Positions 16,901 through 25,440 of a stretch of 64,000 nt of DNA are shown piece after piece. Numbering within the stretch: the first letter of the stretch is position 1; the number at the start of each line of letters is the position of its first letter. The notes under the pieces were generated by a model. That model was not told where the DNA came from. It ran no database searches and was given only the letters and a program-made list of their open reading frames with translations. The translations under genes were made by a program, and so were the position numbers. The DNA is from Paludibacteraceae bacterium (lineage in GTDB: Bacteria; Bacteroidota; Bacteroidia; Bacteroidales; Paludibacteraceae): the NCBI GenBank assembly GCA_017439235.1, contig JAFSJN010000004.1, positions 1 to 64,000 of the forward strand, read 5' to 3'.

Positions 16901-19900
16901 CGGCGACAACTACTTGTGGCACGAGCGCATACTGGATAAGCCGGGCGTATACTACGACTCGCTGCTGACCACTACGGGCGTAGCTTGCGACAGTATCTAC
17001 CGCCTGGAGTTGACCATGTTCGACACGTACTACGATTTGACACAAGATACTATCTGCACGGACGAGACGCCGTTCCTATGGCACGGACAGTATATCTTTG
17101 AGTCGGGTACCTACTTCGACAGCCTACGTTCCACCAGCGGCTGCGACTCGATATATGAGTTGCGCTTGATGGTACAGCCGGTTATCTTCAACTACGATAC
17201 CATTCATCTATGCGAAGGCGATACGGCATTCTTCCAAGACTCGATTATTTCCGGCACATCGCTCTTCTGCGATACCATGACGAACGAGTTCGGATGCCCC
17301 ATCATCAGCAAGGTACTCTATCACTTCTGGCCGTCGTACCACATCCGTCAACGTAAGAATGTATGCCAGAAATCGGAATACGAATGGCATAACAAGATTA
17401 TTACCGTTGAGGGTCTGTACTTCGATTCGTGCAAGACAGTGCACGGATGCGACAGTATATACGAGATTTACGTCACCTTCCATCCTACTATCGAGGAGGA
17501 AGAGACCGTCGTTATCTGTCCCGACTCATTGCCGTATATCTGGACCTATCCGGCCGATTCGTCGGAGCACACGTTCTGGCGTGATACGGTAGTGGAATAT
17601 ATGTACCGCACTGCCGAAGGTTGCGATAGCACGTACACCTTCACGCTTATCATCACCGACAAGTGTCCCGAACCGGATTCTATTCCGCTCTGTCCGGGTG
17701 ACTCGGTCTACATCCGTGATAAGTTCTATACCGAGCCCGGTCAGTATTCGTTCCAGTACAATACTAACATGCTCAACAACTATCCGGACTCCATCTACCG
17801 CGTCATCATCTATCCGGCTAAGACGTTCTTGAAAGAAGACTCGGTCAGCATATGCAGCAATGACTTGCCGTATGCTTACCACGACCAATTGTTCTACAAG
17901 GACAGCACATACGAGGTAGCCTATAAGTCGGTAGAAGGTTGCGATTCTATCTACCGTCTGCGTCTCGCCGTACGCGAGGCTCCGCGCCGCACGATAGGCA
18001 TCACTATCTGTCAGGACGGTTCGTTCTACTACCGCGGTAAGGAGGTTACACAACCCGGTATCTATCGCGATACACTCATCAGCCTGAACGGTTGCGACAG
18101 TATATTGGAATATGTAGTCAACCGCGCGCCCACCTTCTTCTTCCGCGACACGGCGTTCATCACCGAAGGCGGCAGTTATGTATGGCGCAACCGCACCTTC
18201 ACGCATAGCGGTATTTATTACGACAGTCTGCGCACCGTCAACGATTGTGACTCCATATACAGTCTGCACCTCACCCACACTAATACGCAACGCTTCCACG
18301 CTTGCGAAGGTGAGATTATTGAGATAAACGGCGTTCGCTATACCAAGGATGTAGTTATCGTCGATACACTGTTAGGCAGCAACGGCAGCGACAGTGTGGT
18401 ATCGTATATGATTACCTTCCATCCGCATTACTACATCGAGCGCACGGCTACGATAATGGCAGATCAGTATTACAACTTCGACGGTCAACGCGTTCACCAG
18501 CCGGGTAAGTATTACCACTACAACCTTACTCAGTACGGCTGCGACTCCACCGTCTGCCTCAACCTCAAGGTACGCGATGTCTACTACGTAGAACGTGACA
18601 CCACTATATGCTATGAGGATCTGCCTTACGTTCACAACCATCGTGAATATCGTGCATCGGTAGACCTGACCGACACCTTGCGCAGTGCATTGGGCACGGA
18701 CAGTATAGTAGTGACGCACGTTATTATCCGTCCGAAGATTAACGAGACCATCATCAACCTGTTTGTATGCGAGAACGACTCCGTCACTATTCGCGGCAAA
18801 CGCTACGACGGCAAGATGTTCTCAACCAACAAGTCGGATAACTTGCTGTATGACACCCTTAAGTCCACTGTCTGCGGATGCGACTCGATACTCCATTATG
18901 TAGTCAACTTAGGTCAGTCGTATATGATCGACACCTACGACTCGTTCTGCGAGGACAACTGCTACTTCTGGCGCGGCCACCGCACGACACCAATCTGCCG
19001 TCCGGGTATCTATTTTGACAGCCTCACTACCGTCAACGGTTGCGACTCTATCTATCGTCTGCACTTAACGCAGAAAGGTATCGACCAACTTGACACGACG
19101 ATCATCGTCTGCCAAGATGAGTTGCCTTACACCTACAACGGACATAATTATTACTACGACTCACTGTTCATCGATACTCTCATCAATGAACGCGGATGTC
19201 ACGATATACGACGCGTGCACTATTTGGTAACTAAGAAATGCTCTAATTACGATACGCGCATCTATTGCAATGACGAGTTGCCCGTGATCGTAGAAGGCAC
19301 CCTCGTTACCGAAGCCGGCAACTACCGTTGTTACCGCACTTCGCGCACAGGACTGGACAGTGTATATCGTTGGACTGCGGAGATCGCTCCGGCCTACTAC
19401 AATACCGTTACCTTGCGCGGCTCGTATTGCGACAGCGCTATCTATCGCGGCATCACCTATTATGCCCGCGATGAGGAGAGCTTTATTGATACCCTTTACT
19501 ACCGTACCCAGAGTCACGGCTGCGACAGTATTGAGTATGTCAAGATGACTATCTATAAGTCCGAACCTGAACTCATCCTCAACGAGACGATTCCTGACTA
19601 CGAAACCTACCTGTTCCATAACAAACGCTACGCCTTTAGCGGTCATTATACCTATTATGGCAAGACCATTCACGGTTGCGATGCCATCGAGCACCTCAAC
19701 CTCAAAGTAGTGCCCACGACCTACGACACGCTCTTCTATGACTATTGCACGACGGATGGTCACGGATTGCTCATCTTCGGTCAGACCTATATGCCCACTA
19801 AGGACACCATCATCAAACAGATTGTATGGCAACCGGCAGCTGAGTTGTCGGCTGTACATGTAGCGGTTGTATATGTTGAGCAGCCCTTCACTATCACCGG

Positions 19901-20714
19901 TGTGCATGCCGATAAGGAAGTGTGCGCCGAGAAGAATGCACTCATCTACCTGACCTTCGATTGCAACGGCACCCTGCCTCATAGTTACGAGATAGAATTC
20001 TTGGATCCTAATCTGAATATCAGTCAGCGCAAGCAGTCCGGACTGGTTAACCATCACAACCGTATACCTGTCTCGCTGATGTCGTTGGACGAGTGTATCA
20101 ATCCGGGTTATTACGCCTATCGCGTTCGCTTTATGGCTAAGACCTGTCACGTAAGCGACACCATCCTGCAAGACAACCTGCTGGTGCGCTATCCCAGTGC
20201 GATAATGGAGGTTTACTGGAATAATGTAGTAGCCCTCGTCAACGAGACGGCCAATGCCGGCGGATGGTTGCTCACCGCTCCGTACCAATGGCAAGTATGG
20301 GATAAGTACGGTGTGGATAAGACCGGACGCGTTGCCTCGCCTGACCTGAGTCAGCCCTACCTCTACAGCGATGACTTAGAGGCAGGTGACAGCATTATTG
20401 TTACCCTCACACGTGCCGGCTATTCACAGCCTATACCGTCCTGCCCGCTTATCTTCCAACCGGTAGCATACGATGAGCTAAGCAAGATGATTCTTGTCTA
20501 TCCTACGGCTATGCAGCGTATGCATGCACGTCTGAACATAGAAGCTTCGGAAGGCAGCACGTATACCATCTATGATATGACGGGTCATCCGTGCATGCAC
20601 GGCACGCTCAGCGACGGCGTCAATACCATCAACATGCCTGCTGTAGCAGGATGCTTCCTGGTAGATGTCAAGAGTAACGGACAACGCATCACTCGCCGCA
20701 TTATATTGTACTAA
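13935..20714 (+). CDS. Giant type IX-secreted repeat protein (about 36 GCDS repeats)
   Basis: About 2259 residues from the ATG at 13935; the ATG at 13941 (MKTNTLYRSLL) is equally plausible. A signal peptide ends SLYAQ. From 14019 to about 19722 the protein is made of about 36 tandem units of about 52 residues with the consensus C-x2-[DEG]-L-x-Y-x-W-H-G-K, G-x-Y-Y-D-S-L, GCDSIYRL-x-L-x-V. A non-repeat region follows, then a type A sorting domain (ASEGSTYTIYDMTGHPCMHG, ending RRIILY). It should be exported by SprA and anchored outside. Cysteines vary in a linked pattern between neighbouring units (see findings). It is probably an adhesin or surface fibre. It has no catalytic motif. It shares a unit with two GH13 genes. 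Confidence 0.85.
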   Translation: MIMKTNTLYRSLLTAAWITLMTASLYAQDPVITYEQVNICPDQTYYFRGKAITEPGVYTDTLYSSTGEDSIFCLVVNLAPQHTIITTREISDQELPYTWRNLQITKSGTYYDNEINAGGCVDTFRLDLTVYPTYLIAEPKTVCASELPFEWEGQRVDHEGSYYNNLQTIHGYDSIIRLDVTVLPIENESHTITRCAGETLVLKGQTITRSGVYTDTLRADNGCDKIVTYVVNFTPSFFYEDYGQLSPNGHYQWHGKSYDHEGVYYDSLQSQSGCDSIYRLTLTRQMSYYFEQDTAICEQDAPYYWHSRPLYHTGVYYDSLNTLIGGDSIYTLRLTVYPQPTSSQYAEVCEGDSYTWHGKTLTNTGIYTDTLVGAHGCDSIVRLILNKANNYLIPLYAEICEGDAYDFRGRTVTEPGIYYDTLTTVSGCDSVFRLVLNTAPGYLMSQTVNLCPGATFTFRGQDLSEPGVYTDSLISSRGCDSVYRVIVNSVPSYYFRDTVDLNNNESYEWHGQTIKQSGTYFDRHVTVNGCDSIYELTARVHVVYNFEETQVVCESELPITWHGKTYSNGGTYNEVHKTADGYDSTYTFHLQVMPTYYKEVHIDFCQEEGATFRNGERFYEARIIRDTLSTVSGCDSIIQYVYTPNPTYLFETDASFNVQNVNSVLLPDAGVVAAGPTVDIQAGYLWRGTVYTKGGVYYDRFKTISGCDSVYKLTLHENPVYYSEEQVSVCSQDLPYVWNNKSYYRTGIYYDSLSTVAGADSVFKLDLTVHESSVHYYQDSLCQGGTFEWHGQTITRPGIYTDTLVSSHGCDSVEVLTFNWMSSYWYVDSVSISDQERYLWREQLLTEPGIYDDGFATQQGCDSTYRLVLTVYPTFHIIDSVEVCKNELPYQWHGMNYETEGIYYDRHLTVNGYDSIHQLNLTILPTYLTEKRIEMCKDNFPYHYKDTTVTGPAVLYDTVRTIHGCDSIFKIIIDYAPSYMLEERASFCRGDNYLWHERILDKPGVYYDSLLTTTGVACDSIYRLELTMFDTYYDLTQDTICTDETPFLWHGQYIFESGTYFDSLRSTSGCDSIYELRLMVQPVIFNYDTIHLCEGDTAFFQDSIISGTSLFCDTMTNEFGCPIISKVLYHFWPSYHIRQRKNVCQKSEYEWHNKIITVEGLYFDSCKTVHGCDSIYEIYVTFHPTIEEEETVVICPDSLPYIWTYPADSSEHTFWRDTVVEYMYRTAEGCDSTYTFTLIITDKCPEPDSIPLCPGDSVYIRDKFYTEPGQYSFQYNTNMLNNYPDSIYRVIIYPAKTFLKEDSVSICSNDLPYAYHDQLFYKDSTYEVAYKSVEGCDSIYRLRLAVREAPRRTIGITICQDGSFYYRGKEVTQPGIYRDTLISLNGCDSILEYVVNRAPTFFFRDTAFITEGGSYVWRNRTFTHSGIYYDSLRTVNDCDSIYSLHLTHTNTQRFHACEGEIIEINGVRYTKDVVIVDTLLGSNGSDSVVSYMITFHPHYYIERTATIMADQYYNFDGQRVHQPGKYYHYNLTQYGCDSTVCLNLKVRDVYYVERDTTICYEDLPYVHNHREYRASVDLTDTLRSALGTDSIVVTHVIIRPKINETIINLFVCENDSVTIRGKRYDGKMFSTNKSDNLLYDTLKSTVCGCDSILHYVVNLGQSYMIDTYDSFCEDNCYFWRGHRTTPICRPGIYFDSLTTVNGCDSIYRLHLTQKGIDQLDTTIIVCQDELPYTYNGHNYYYDSLFIDTLINERGCHDIRRVHYLVTKKCSNYDTRIYCNDELPVIVEGTLVTEAGNYRCYRTSRTGLDSVYRWTAEIAPAYYNTVTLRGSYCDSAIYRGITYYARDEESFIDTLYYRTQSHGCDSIEYVKMTIYKSEPELILNETIPDYETYLFHNKRYAFSGHYTYYGKTIHGCDAIEHLNLKVVPTTYDTLFYDYCTTDGHGLLIFGQTYMPTKDTIIKQIVWQPAAELSAVHVAVVYVEQPFTITGVHADKEVCAEKNALIYLTFDCNGTLPHSYEIEFLDPNLNISQRKQSGLVNHHNRIPVSLMSLDECINPGYYAYRVRFMAKTCHVSDTILQDNLLVRYPSAIMEVYWNNVVALVNETANAGGWLLTAPYQWQVWDKYGVDKTGRVASPDLSQPYLYSDDLEAGDSIIVTLTRAGYSQPIPSCPLIFQPVAYDELSKMILVYPTAMQRMHARLNIEASEGSTYTIYDMTGHPCMHGTLSDGVNTINMPAVAGCFLVDVKSNGQRITRRIILY

Positions 20715-20734
20715 ACACAACACATTAGATAACC

Positions 20735-22747
20735 ATGAAAAAGACATTGCTTTTAACCTTATCCCTGCTGACATTGGTAGCCTGCCGGCATCAGACGCAG
20801 GACACTTCGGTAACGAACCCCATCATGCCGATTCATTATGTCGAAGGCACCACCATGCACGTGTTCCTGACCGATTACCTGCCGCAACTCACCTTTGAGG
20901 AGCAACTGACTATCGAAACGGAAGACAACTACCGCGTGGAGAACTACACGACGGGCGAATTAGACCTGACGGGAGACAACACCTTAGGCAACCTGCGCGT
21001 CATCGTTGACAGCACTATCGCCTACGATATCTGTATCCTGCCTTCATTGCCCTATAAAGCCTGTTTACGCACCGTTTCCTGCTCCGATACGGAAATAGCC
21101 TTCGGTACGTGGGACACCGACCATTGGACGACAGAGCCTATCCGCGTAGCCGTTTATGTCAATGACGAACTTATCGACTGCCAATGGTGCGAGCGTCAAG
21201 CTACTGACACCCTTATCCGCTTCGGATACACCATCGCCAAGCCGCAGCAGCGCGACTTCATCCGCGTCTTTGCTTGCACTGCCAACGCGCGCTACAACGA
21301 CTTGCTAATCCCTTTGCAGGACGGTAAGCCTATCCTCTCGGCCGAGCAACTCACGCGTCAAGACGACCAGGCTCAGATACTATACTCCCTTATGGTCGAC
21401 CGCTTTGCCGATGGCAATACGGCCAACAACTGGAAGATGAACAGTCCCGAAGTATTGGATATAGTGGATTATCAGGGAGGCGACTTTGCCGGTATTACCC
21501 GCAAGATACAAGAGGGCTATTTCGATAGTCTGCAAGTTACTACCCTATGGATTAGTCCTATCACCCAAAACCCTTGGGACGCGTGGGGTAAGTATACCTT
21601 CAAGAACGGCAATAAATATGACCCTGAGAAGACCTACACCCGTTTCTCGGGCTATCATGGTTATTGGCCTATCTTTGCTACCTGCCTGGAAAAACGCTTC
21701 GGTACACCTGCCGAACTGAATGCCCTGCTCAAGACCGCTCATGAGCACCACATCAATGTCATCCTCGACTATGTGGCCAACCACATGCATATTGCTTCAC
21801 CTACCCTGCAGGAGCATCCTGATTGGCATACCGACAGTATCCTGCCTGATGGACGCCGCAACTTCGAGTTGTGGGACGATGCCCGTCTGACTACCTGGTT
21901 CGACACGCACATCCCCACCCTCGACCTGGAACGCCCGGAGGTGTGCGAACCCATGACCGACAGCGCCCTCTATTGGATGACGACCTATCCTTTTGACGGT
22001 TTCCGCCACGATGCTTGCAAACATATTCCGGAGGACTACTGGCGCTTGCTCACCCATAAGATGCGTACACGCTTCCCCAACCGTCATTTCTGGATGATAG
22101 GCGAGACATACGGTAGCCCAGAACTTATCGGTTCGTATGTCAAATCCGGTATGCTCAATGCCCAGTTTGATTTCAACATCTACTTTACCGCTACCCACGC
22201 TTTAGCCGGTGATGGTTCGATGAGCAGCATCAACGATGCTATCCTCACTTCTCTGGCTACATACGGTGCCCACCATACGATGGGTAATATCAGCGGTAAC
22301 CACGACCAAGTACGCTATGCTTCACTGGCCGACGGAGCTGTCAGCTTCAGCGAAGATCCCAAAGAGGCCGGTTGGACACGCAACGTGCGCCCGGCATCCG
22401 AGTTGGCTTACATACGCGCTATGCAATTGGAGGTATTGAATATGACTATCCCGGGTGTGCCTTGTATCTATCAAGGCGATGAGTTTGCCGAAGTGGGAGC
22501 CAATGACCCGGATAACCGCCATATGATGCGTTTTGATGCCCTCAGCGATGCAGAACAGACCTTCTTGGGTAAGGTGAAACGTATGACCGACCTGCGTCGC
22601 CATTCGATGGCTTTGATGTACGGCGAATATATCCCTATCGTCGCCAATCAGGACACCCTCGAGTTTGAGCGCGTATATATGAATGAACGAGTACGCGTGC
22701 GCATCGTTCGCGACCAAGTCAGCGAGATAACCATTGAGAATCTCTAA
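20735..22747 (+). CDS. GH13 alpha-amylase family lipoprotein (cyclomaltodextrinase-like)
   Basis: 670 residues. The lipoprotein signal peptide ends LVACRHQ (Cys17). An N-terminal beta-rich part of about 190 residues precedes the TIM barrel, which begins QILYSLMVDRFADGN. Catalytic motifs: nucleophile Asp in GFRHDACKH (near residue 425), acid/base Glu in MIGETYG (near 457), and GNHDQ (near 522). The DRFADG and N-domain layout resembles neopullulanase/cyclomaltodextrinase (SusA-like) enzymes. It would cut alpha-1,4-glucans at the cell surface or in the periplasm. It follows the giant protein after 20 bp. Confidence 0.93.
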   Translation: MKKTLLLTLSLLTLVACRHQTQDTSVTNPIMPIHYVEGTTMHVFLTDYLPQLTFEEQLTIETEDNYRVENYTTGELDLTGDNTLGNLRVIVDSTIAYDICILPSLPYKACLRTVSCSDTEIAFGTWDTDHWTTEPIRVAVYVNDELIDCQWCERQATDTLIRFGYTIAKPQQRDFIRVFACTANARYNDLLIPLQDGKPILSAEQLTRQDDQAQILYSLMVDRFADGNTANNWKMNSPEVLDIVDYQGGDFAGITRKIQEGYFDSLQVTTLWISPITQNPWDAWGKYTFKNGNKYDPEKTYTRFSGYHGYWPIFATCLEKRFGTPAELNALLKTAHEHHINVILDYVANHMHIASPTLQEHPDWHTDSILPDGRRNFELWDDARLTTWFDTHIPTLDLERPEVCEPMTDSALYWMTTYPFDGFRHDACKHIPEDYWRLLTHKMRTRFPNRHFWMIGETYGSPELIGSYVKSGMLNAQFDFNIYFTATHALAGDGSMSSINDAILTSLATYGAHHTMGNISGNHDQVRYASLADGAVSFSEDPKEAGWTRNVRPASELAYIRAMQLEVLNMTIPGVPCIYQGDEFAEVGANDPDNRHMMRFDALSDAEQTFLGKVKRMTDLRRHSMALMYGEYIPIVANQDTLEFERVYMNERVRVRIVRDQVSEITIENL

Positions 22748-22780
22748 TCCCTAATCGAAAATCACTAATCACTAATCGAA
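22746..22780 (+). repeat. Word-repeat spacer between the GH13 genes
   Basis: CCCTAATCGAAAATCACTAA followed by TCACTAATCGAA, directly before the second GH13 ATG. A 29-nt core (TAATCGAAAATCAC and so on) recurs at 39425-39463 before hpf, and a shorter form precedes umuC. Confidence 0.8.
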
Positions 22781-22783
22781 CAT

Positions 22784-24142
22784 ATGAAAAAACTCATCAT
22801 CCTCATCACGGCTATAGTAGCCCTGACGGCTTGCGGCAAGAAACATTGCTGCCATCATTCTCATCCTTGCTGGGCATATAATGCCACTATCTACGAACTC
22901 AACACCCGTCAAGCTACGCCCGAAGGCACTTTTGCGGCTGCTGAAGCCTTGCTGCCTCAGTTGCGCGAGAACGGTGTAGACATCATCTGGGTGATGCCCT
23001 GCCAACCTATCGGCGTACTCACCCGCAAAGGCTCGCTCGGCAGTTATTATTCGATTATAGACTACTGCGCCATCAACCCTGAGTTCGGTACGCGTGCCGA
23101 CTTCGAGCACTTCCTGGCTACCGCCCATGAGCAGGGCTTTAAGGTCATCCTCGACTGGGTGGCTAATCACACCGCTCCCGATAGCGAATGGACAAAAAAT
23201 GAAGGATGGCACTATCGCGATAGTCTGGGCAACCTGATGGTACAATACGATTGGACCGACATATCCAAACTCAACTACGACAACGCCGATATGCGCACCG
23301 CCATGAAACAGGCTATGCATTGGTGGATGGACTCGATAGGTATCGACGGTTTCCGCTGCGATGTAGCTGGCGAAGTACCTACCGATTTCTGGAACGATGC
23401 GATGGGTGAGTTGCGGGTCAACCATCCTAAGATGTTCACCTTAGCCGAAGACGAGGACAAAGCACAAGAACTCACCGAGTCGGCTTTCGATATGTATTAC
23501 GGTTGGACACTGCATCATATTATGAACGACGTAGCACAAGGCAAGAAAGGTGTTGAAGACCTGTGGGACTATTTTGCTAAAGCCGACACCACTATCCGCG
23601 CCAATGCTATCCGCATGAACTTCACCTCCAACCACGATGAGAACTCGTGGAACGGCACCGAATACGAGCGTATGGGCGATGCGGCTGATCTCTTCACCGC
23701 CTTCACCTATCTCGTGCCCGGTATGCCGCTTATCTACACCGGCCAACTATCCGGTAACAACCATCGTCTTGCTTTCTTTGAGAAAGACTGCATCGACACC
23801 CTCATGAGCAATAGCGGACAGAAATATCTACTCTATCAGCGTCTTAACACCTTGCGCAAAAGCAATCCTGCTCTGTGGAGTCCGGAAGTGGGTGCGCCTA
23901 TGGTACGTATCCCGGCCGACAACGATGCTATCTTTGCTTTCGTGCGTCATAAGACCTGTCCTAAACACGGTGACAATACCGTGCTGGCAGTTATGAACAT
24001 GTCTGATAAGGAACAAACCGTCACCCTCGATATGGGCGAATGGAGCGGCACGTACACCTGCCCCTGCGGCAAGGAGAAAGAACTCGAATCTGCTACTACG
24101 ATGACTCTCCGTCCCTGGCAGTGGAAAGTACTGACTAAGTAA
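22784..24142 (+). CDS. GH13 alpha-amylase family lipoprotein, short form
   Basis: 452 residues. Lipoprotein signal MKKLIILITAIVALTAC (Cys17) followed by a His/Cys-rich stretch (GKKHCCHHSHPC) that could bind metal. TIM barrel: DIIWVMPCQPIG, VILDWVANHTAPDS, nucleophile Asp in GFRCDVAGEVP (near residue 192), Glu in LAEDED (near 221), and TSNHDEN (near 285). It lacks the N-terminal domain of its neighbour. It acts on alpha-glucans or oligosaccharides; exact specificity is not readable. It is the last gene before the terminator at 24162. Confidence 0.92.
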   Translation: MKKLIILITAIVALTACGKKHCCHHSHPCWAYNATIYELNTRQATPEGTFAAAEALLPQLRENGVDIIWVMPCQPIGVLTRKGSLGSYYSIIDYCAINPEFGTRADFEHFLATAHEQGFKVILDWVANHTAPDSEWTKNEGWHYRDSLGNLMVQYDWTDISKLNYDNADMRTAMKQAMHWWMDSIGIDGFRCDVAGEVPTDFWNDAMGELRVNHPKMFTLAEDEDKAQELTESAFDMYYGWTLHHIMNDVAQGKKGVEDLWDYFAKADTTIRANAIRMNFTSNHDENSWNGTEYERMGDAADLFTAFTYLVPGMPLIYTGQLSGNNHRLAFFEKDCIDTLMSNSGQKYLLYQRLNTLRKSNPALWSPEVGAPMVRIPADNDAIFAFVRHKTCPKHGDNTVLAVMNMSDKEQTVTLDMGEWSGTYTCPCGKEKELESATTMTLRPWQWKVLTK

Positions 24143-24161
24143 ATAATTATACATATCCATT

Positions 24162-24191
24162 AAAAAAACGGCTCATCAGGGCCGTTTTTTT
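24162..24191 (+). terminator. Rho-independent terminator after the GH13 genes
   Basis: AAAAAAACGGC, loop TCATCAGG, GCCGTTTTTTT: a perfect stem with a seven-U tail, 20 bp after the GH13 stop. The A-tract would make it work on the other strand too. Confidence 0.95.
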
Positions 24192-24242
24192 GTACACAAA
24201 GTAAGAAATAATTATTCTACACAAATAAAAACAAAAAAATAT

Positions 24243-24273
24243 TTGCATATATGCAAAATATTTTGTACTTTTG
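24243..24273 (+). promoter_or_regulatory. dnaN promoter with palindromic -33 region
   Basis: TTG 24243-24245, 20 bp, TACTTTTG 24266-24273; leader about 38 nt. The -33 lies in a perfect 16-bp palindrome, TTTGCATATATGCAAA (24242-24257), a candidate operator. Similar arms lie at the deoxynucleoside kinase promoter at 37140. Confidence 0.75.
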
Positions 24274-24315
24274 TGCGCTTATTGGAATAGAATCAAATAA
24301 AAAGTTATATACACT

Positions 24316-25440
24316 ATGAAATTTAACGTATCCAGTACAAAATTGTTTGCGCAGCTGCAAGCAGTGAGTCGTGTTATCGCTTCCAAGAACAGCCTGGCTA
24401 TTCTGGAGGATGTATTGTTTGACCTGAACGGCAACGCCTTGACGCTGACCGCTTCAGACGGCGAGACTACTATTCGTACCGCTATCGACGTAGAGAACGC
24501 AGAGGGCGCAGGTAAGGTAGCCTTTGGCGCTAAACTGCTGTTGGAGACCCTCAAAGAGTTCCCCGAGCAGCCCCTGAGTTTCAGCATTGATGACCAGAAC
24601 TTCGGACTCAATATTACCTCTTCCAACGGTACCTACAGTTTCGTAGGCGCTAACGGAGCTGAGTATCCCGAGATGGCTGTAGAGGACGAGCAGAACAACA
24701 CCTTCGTCATCAGCGCTGAGGGCATGCTCAACGCTATCAACAAGACTATCTTCTGCACCGCTGACGATGAGTTGCGTCCCGTGATGAACGGTATATACTT
24801 CGACCTGCAAGAGGATCACATCACCATGGTTGCTACCGATGCTCACCGCCTGGTACGCTACACTAACGCAGCCGTTAAGGCCGCTCAGCCGCTGAGTTTC
24901 ATCCTGCCTAAGAAACCTGCCGTACTGCTCAAGAGCGTATTGGCTAAGGAGAGCGAAGATGTAACTGTTAACTTCGGGACCCGCAACGCCAAATTCGAAT
25001 TCGGCCGCACACTCATCGTTTGCCGCCAAATCGAAGGCCGTTTCCCCAACTACAATGCCGTTATCCCGCAAAACAACCAGAACAAGGTGACCGTAGACCG
25101 CATGACGATGATTAACGCCTGCAAACGCGTAGCCGTATTTGCCAATACCGGTACCAGCCTGCTGAAGTTGGCTCTTGGTAACGACCAAATCAAAATCTCC
25201 GCTCAGGATATCGACTTCTCCACCAGCGCAGAAGAGACCATCGCATGCTCGTACAACGGTACGCCTATGGCTATCGGTTTCAAGGCTCCCTTCCTCATCG
25301 AGATACTCAACGCTATCGATAGCGACGAGGTTGTTCTTGAGTTGGCCGATCCTGCACGCGCCGGACTCATCCTGCCCGCAGAGAATGCCGAGAACGAAGA
25401 TGTACTCATGTTGTTAATGCCCATGCTGCTCAACGACTAA
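24316..25440 (+). CDS. dnaN: DNA polymerase III sliding clamp (beta subunit)
   Basis: 374 residues, full family length. Three clamp domains are recognizable: MKFNVSSTKLFAQLQAVSRVI at the start, VSAEGMLNAINKTIFCTADDELRPVMNGIYF, TDAHRLVRY, and the C-terminal LLMPML with the conserved hydrophobic end. It forms the ring that tethers the replicative polymerase. Its stop overlaps the start of the exonuclease gene by one base, so clamp and proofreading-type exonuclease are co-translated. No dnaA lies nearby, so this is not the classic origin arrangement. Confidence 0.97.
   Translation: MKFNVSSTKLFAQLQAVSRVIASKNSLAILEDVLFDLNGNALTLTASDGETTIRTAIDVENAEGAGKVAFGAKLLLETLKEFPEQPLSFSIDDQNFGLNITSSNGTYSFVGANGAEYPEMAVEDEQNNTFVISAEGMLNAINKTIFCTADDELRPVMNGIYFDLQEDHITMVATDAHRLVRYTNAAVKAAQPLSFILPKKPAVLLKSVLAKESEDVTVNFGTRNAKFEFGRTLIVCRQIEGRFPNYNAVIPQNNQNKVTVDRMTMINACKRVAVFANTGTSLLKLALGNDQIKISAQDIDFSTSAEETIACSYNGTPMAIGFKAPFLIEILNAIDSDEVVLELADPARAGLILPAENAENEDVLMLLMPMLLND

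Noticed and set aside
19161..20294. 377-codon frame antisense to the giant repeat protein
   Set aside because: Open frames opposite the repeats recur with the same period; they follow from the codon use of the repeats, not from a gene.
24142..24316. Replication origin beside dnaN
   Set aside because: No dnaA gene and no cluster of TTATCCACA boxes; the gap is fully explained by a terminator and a promoter.
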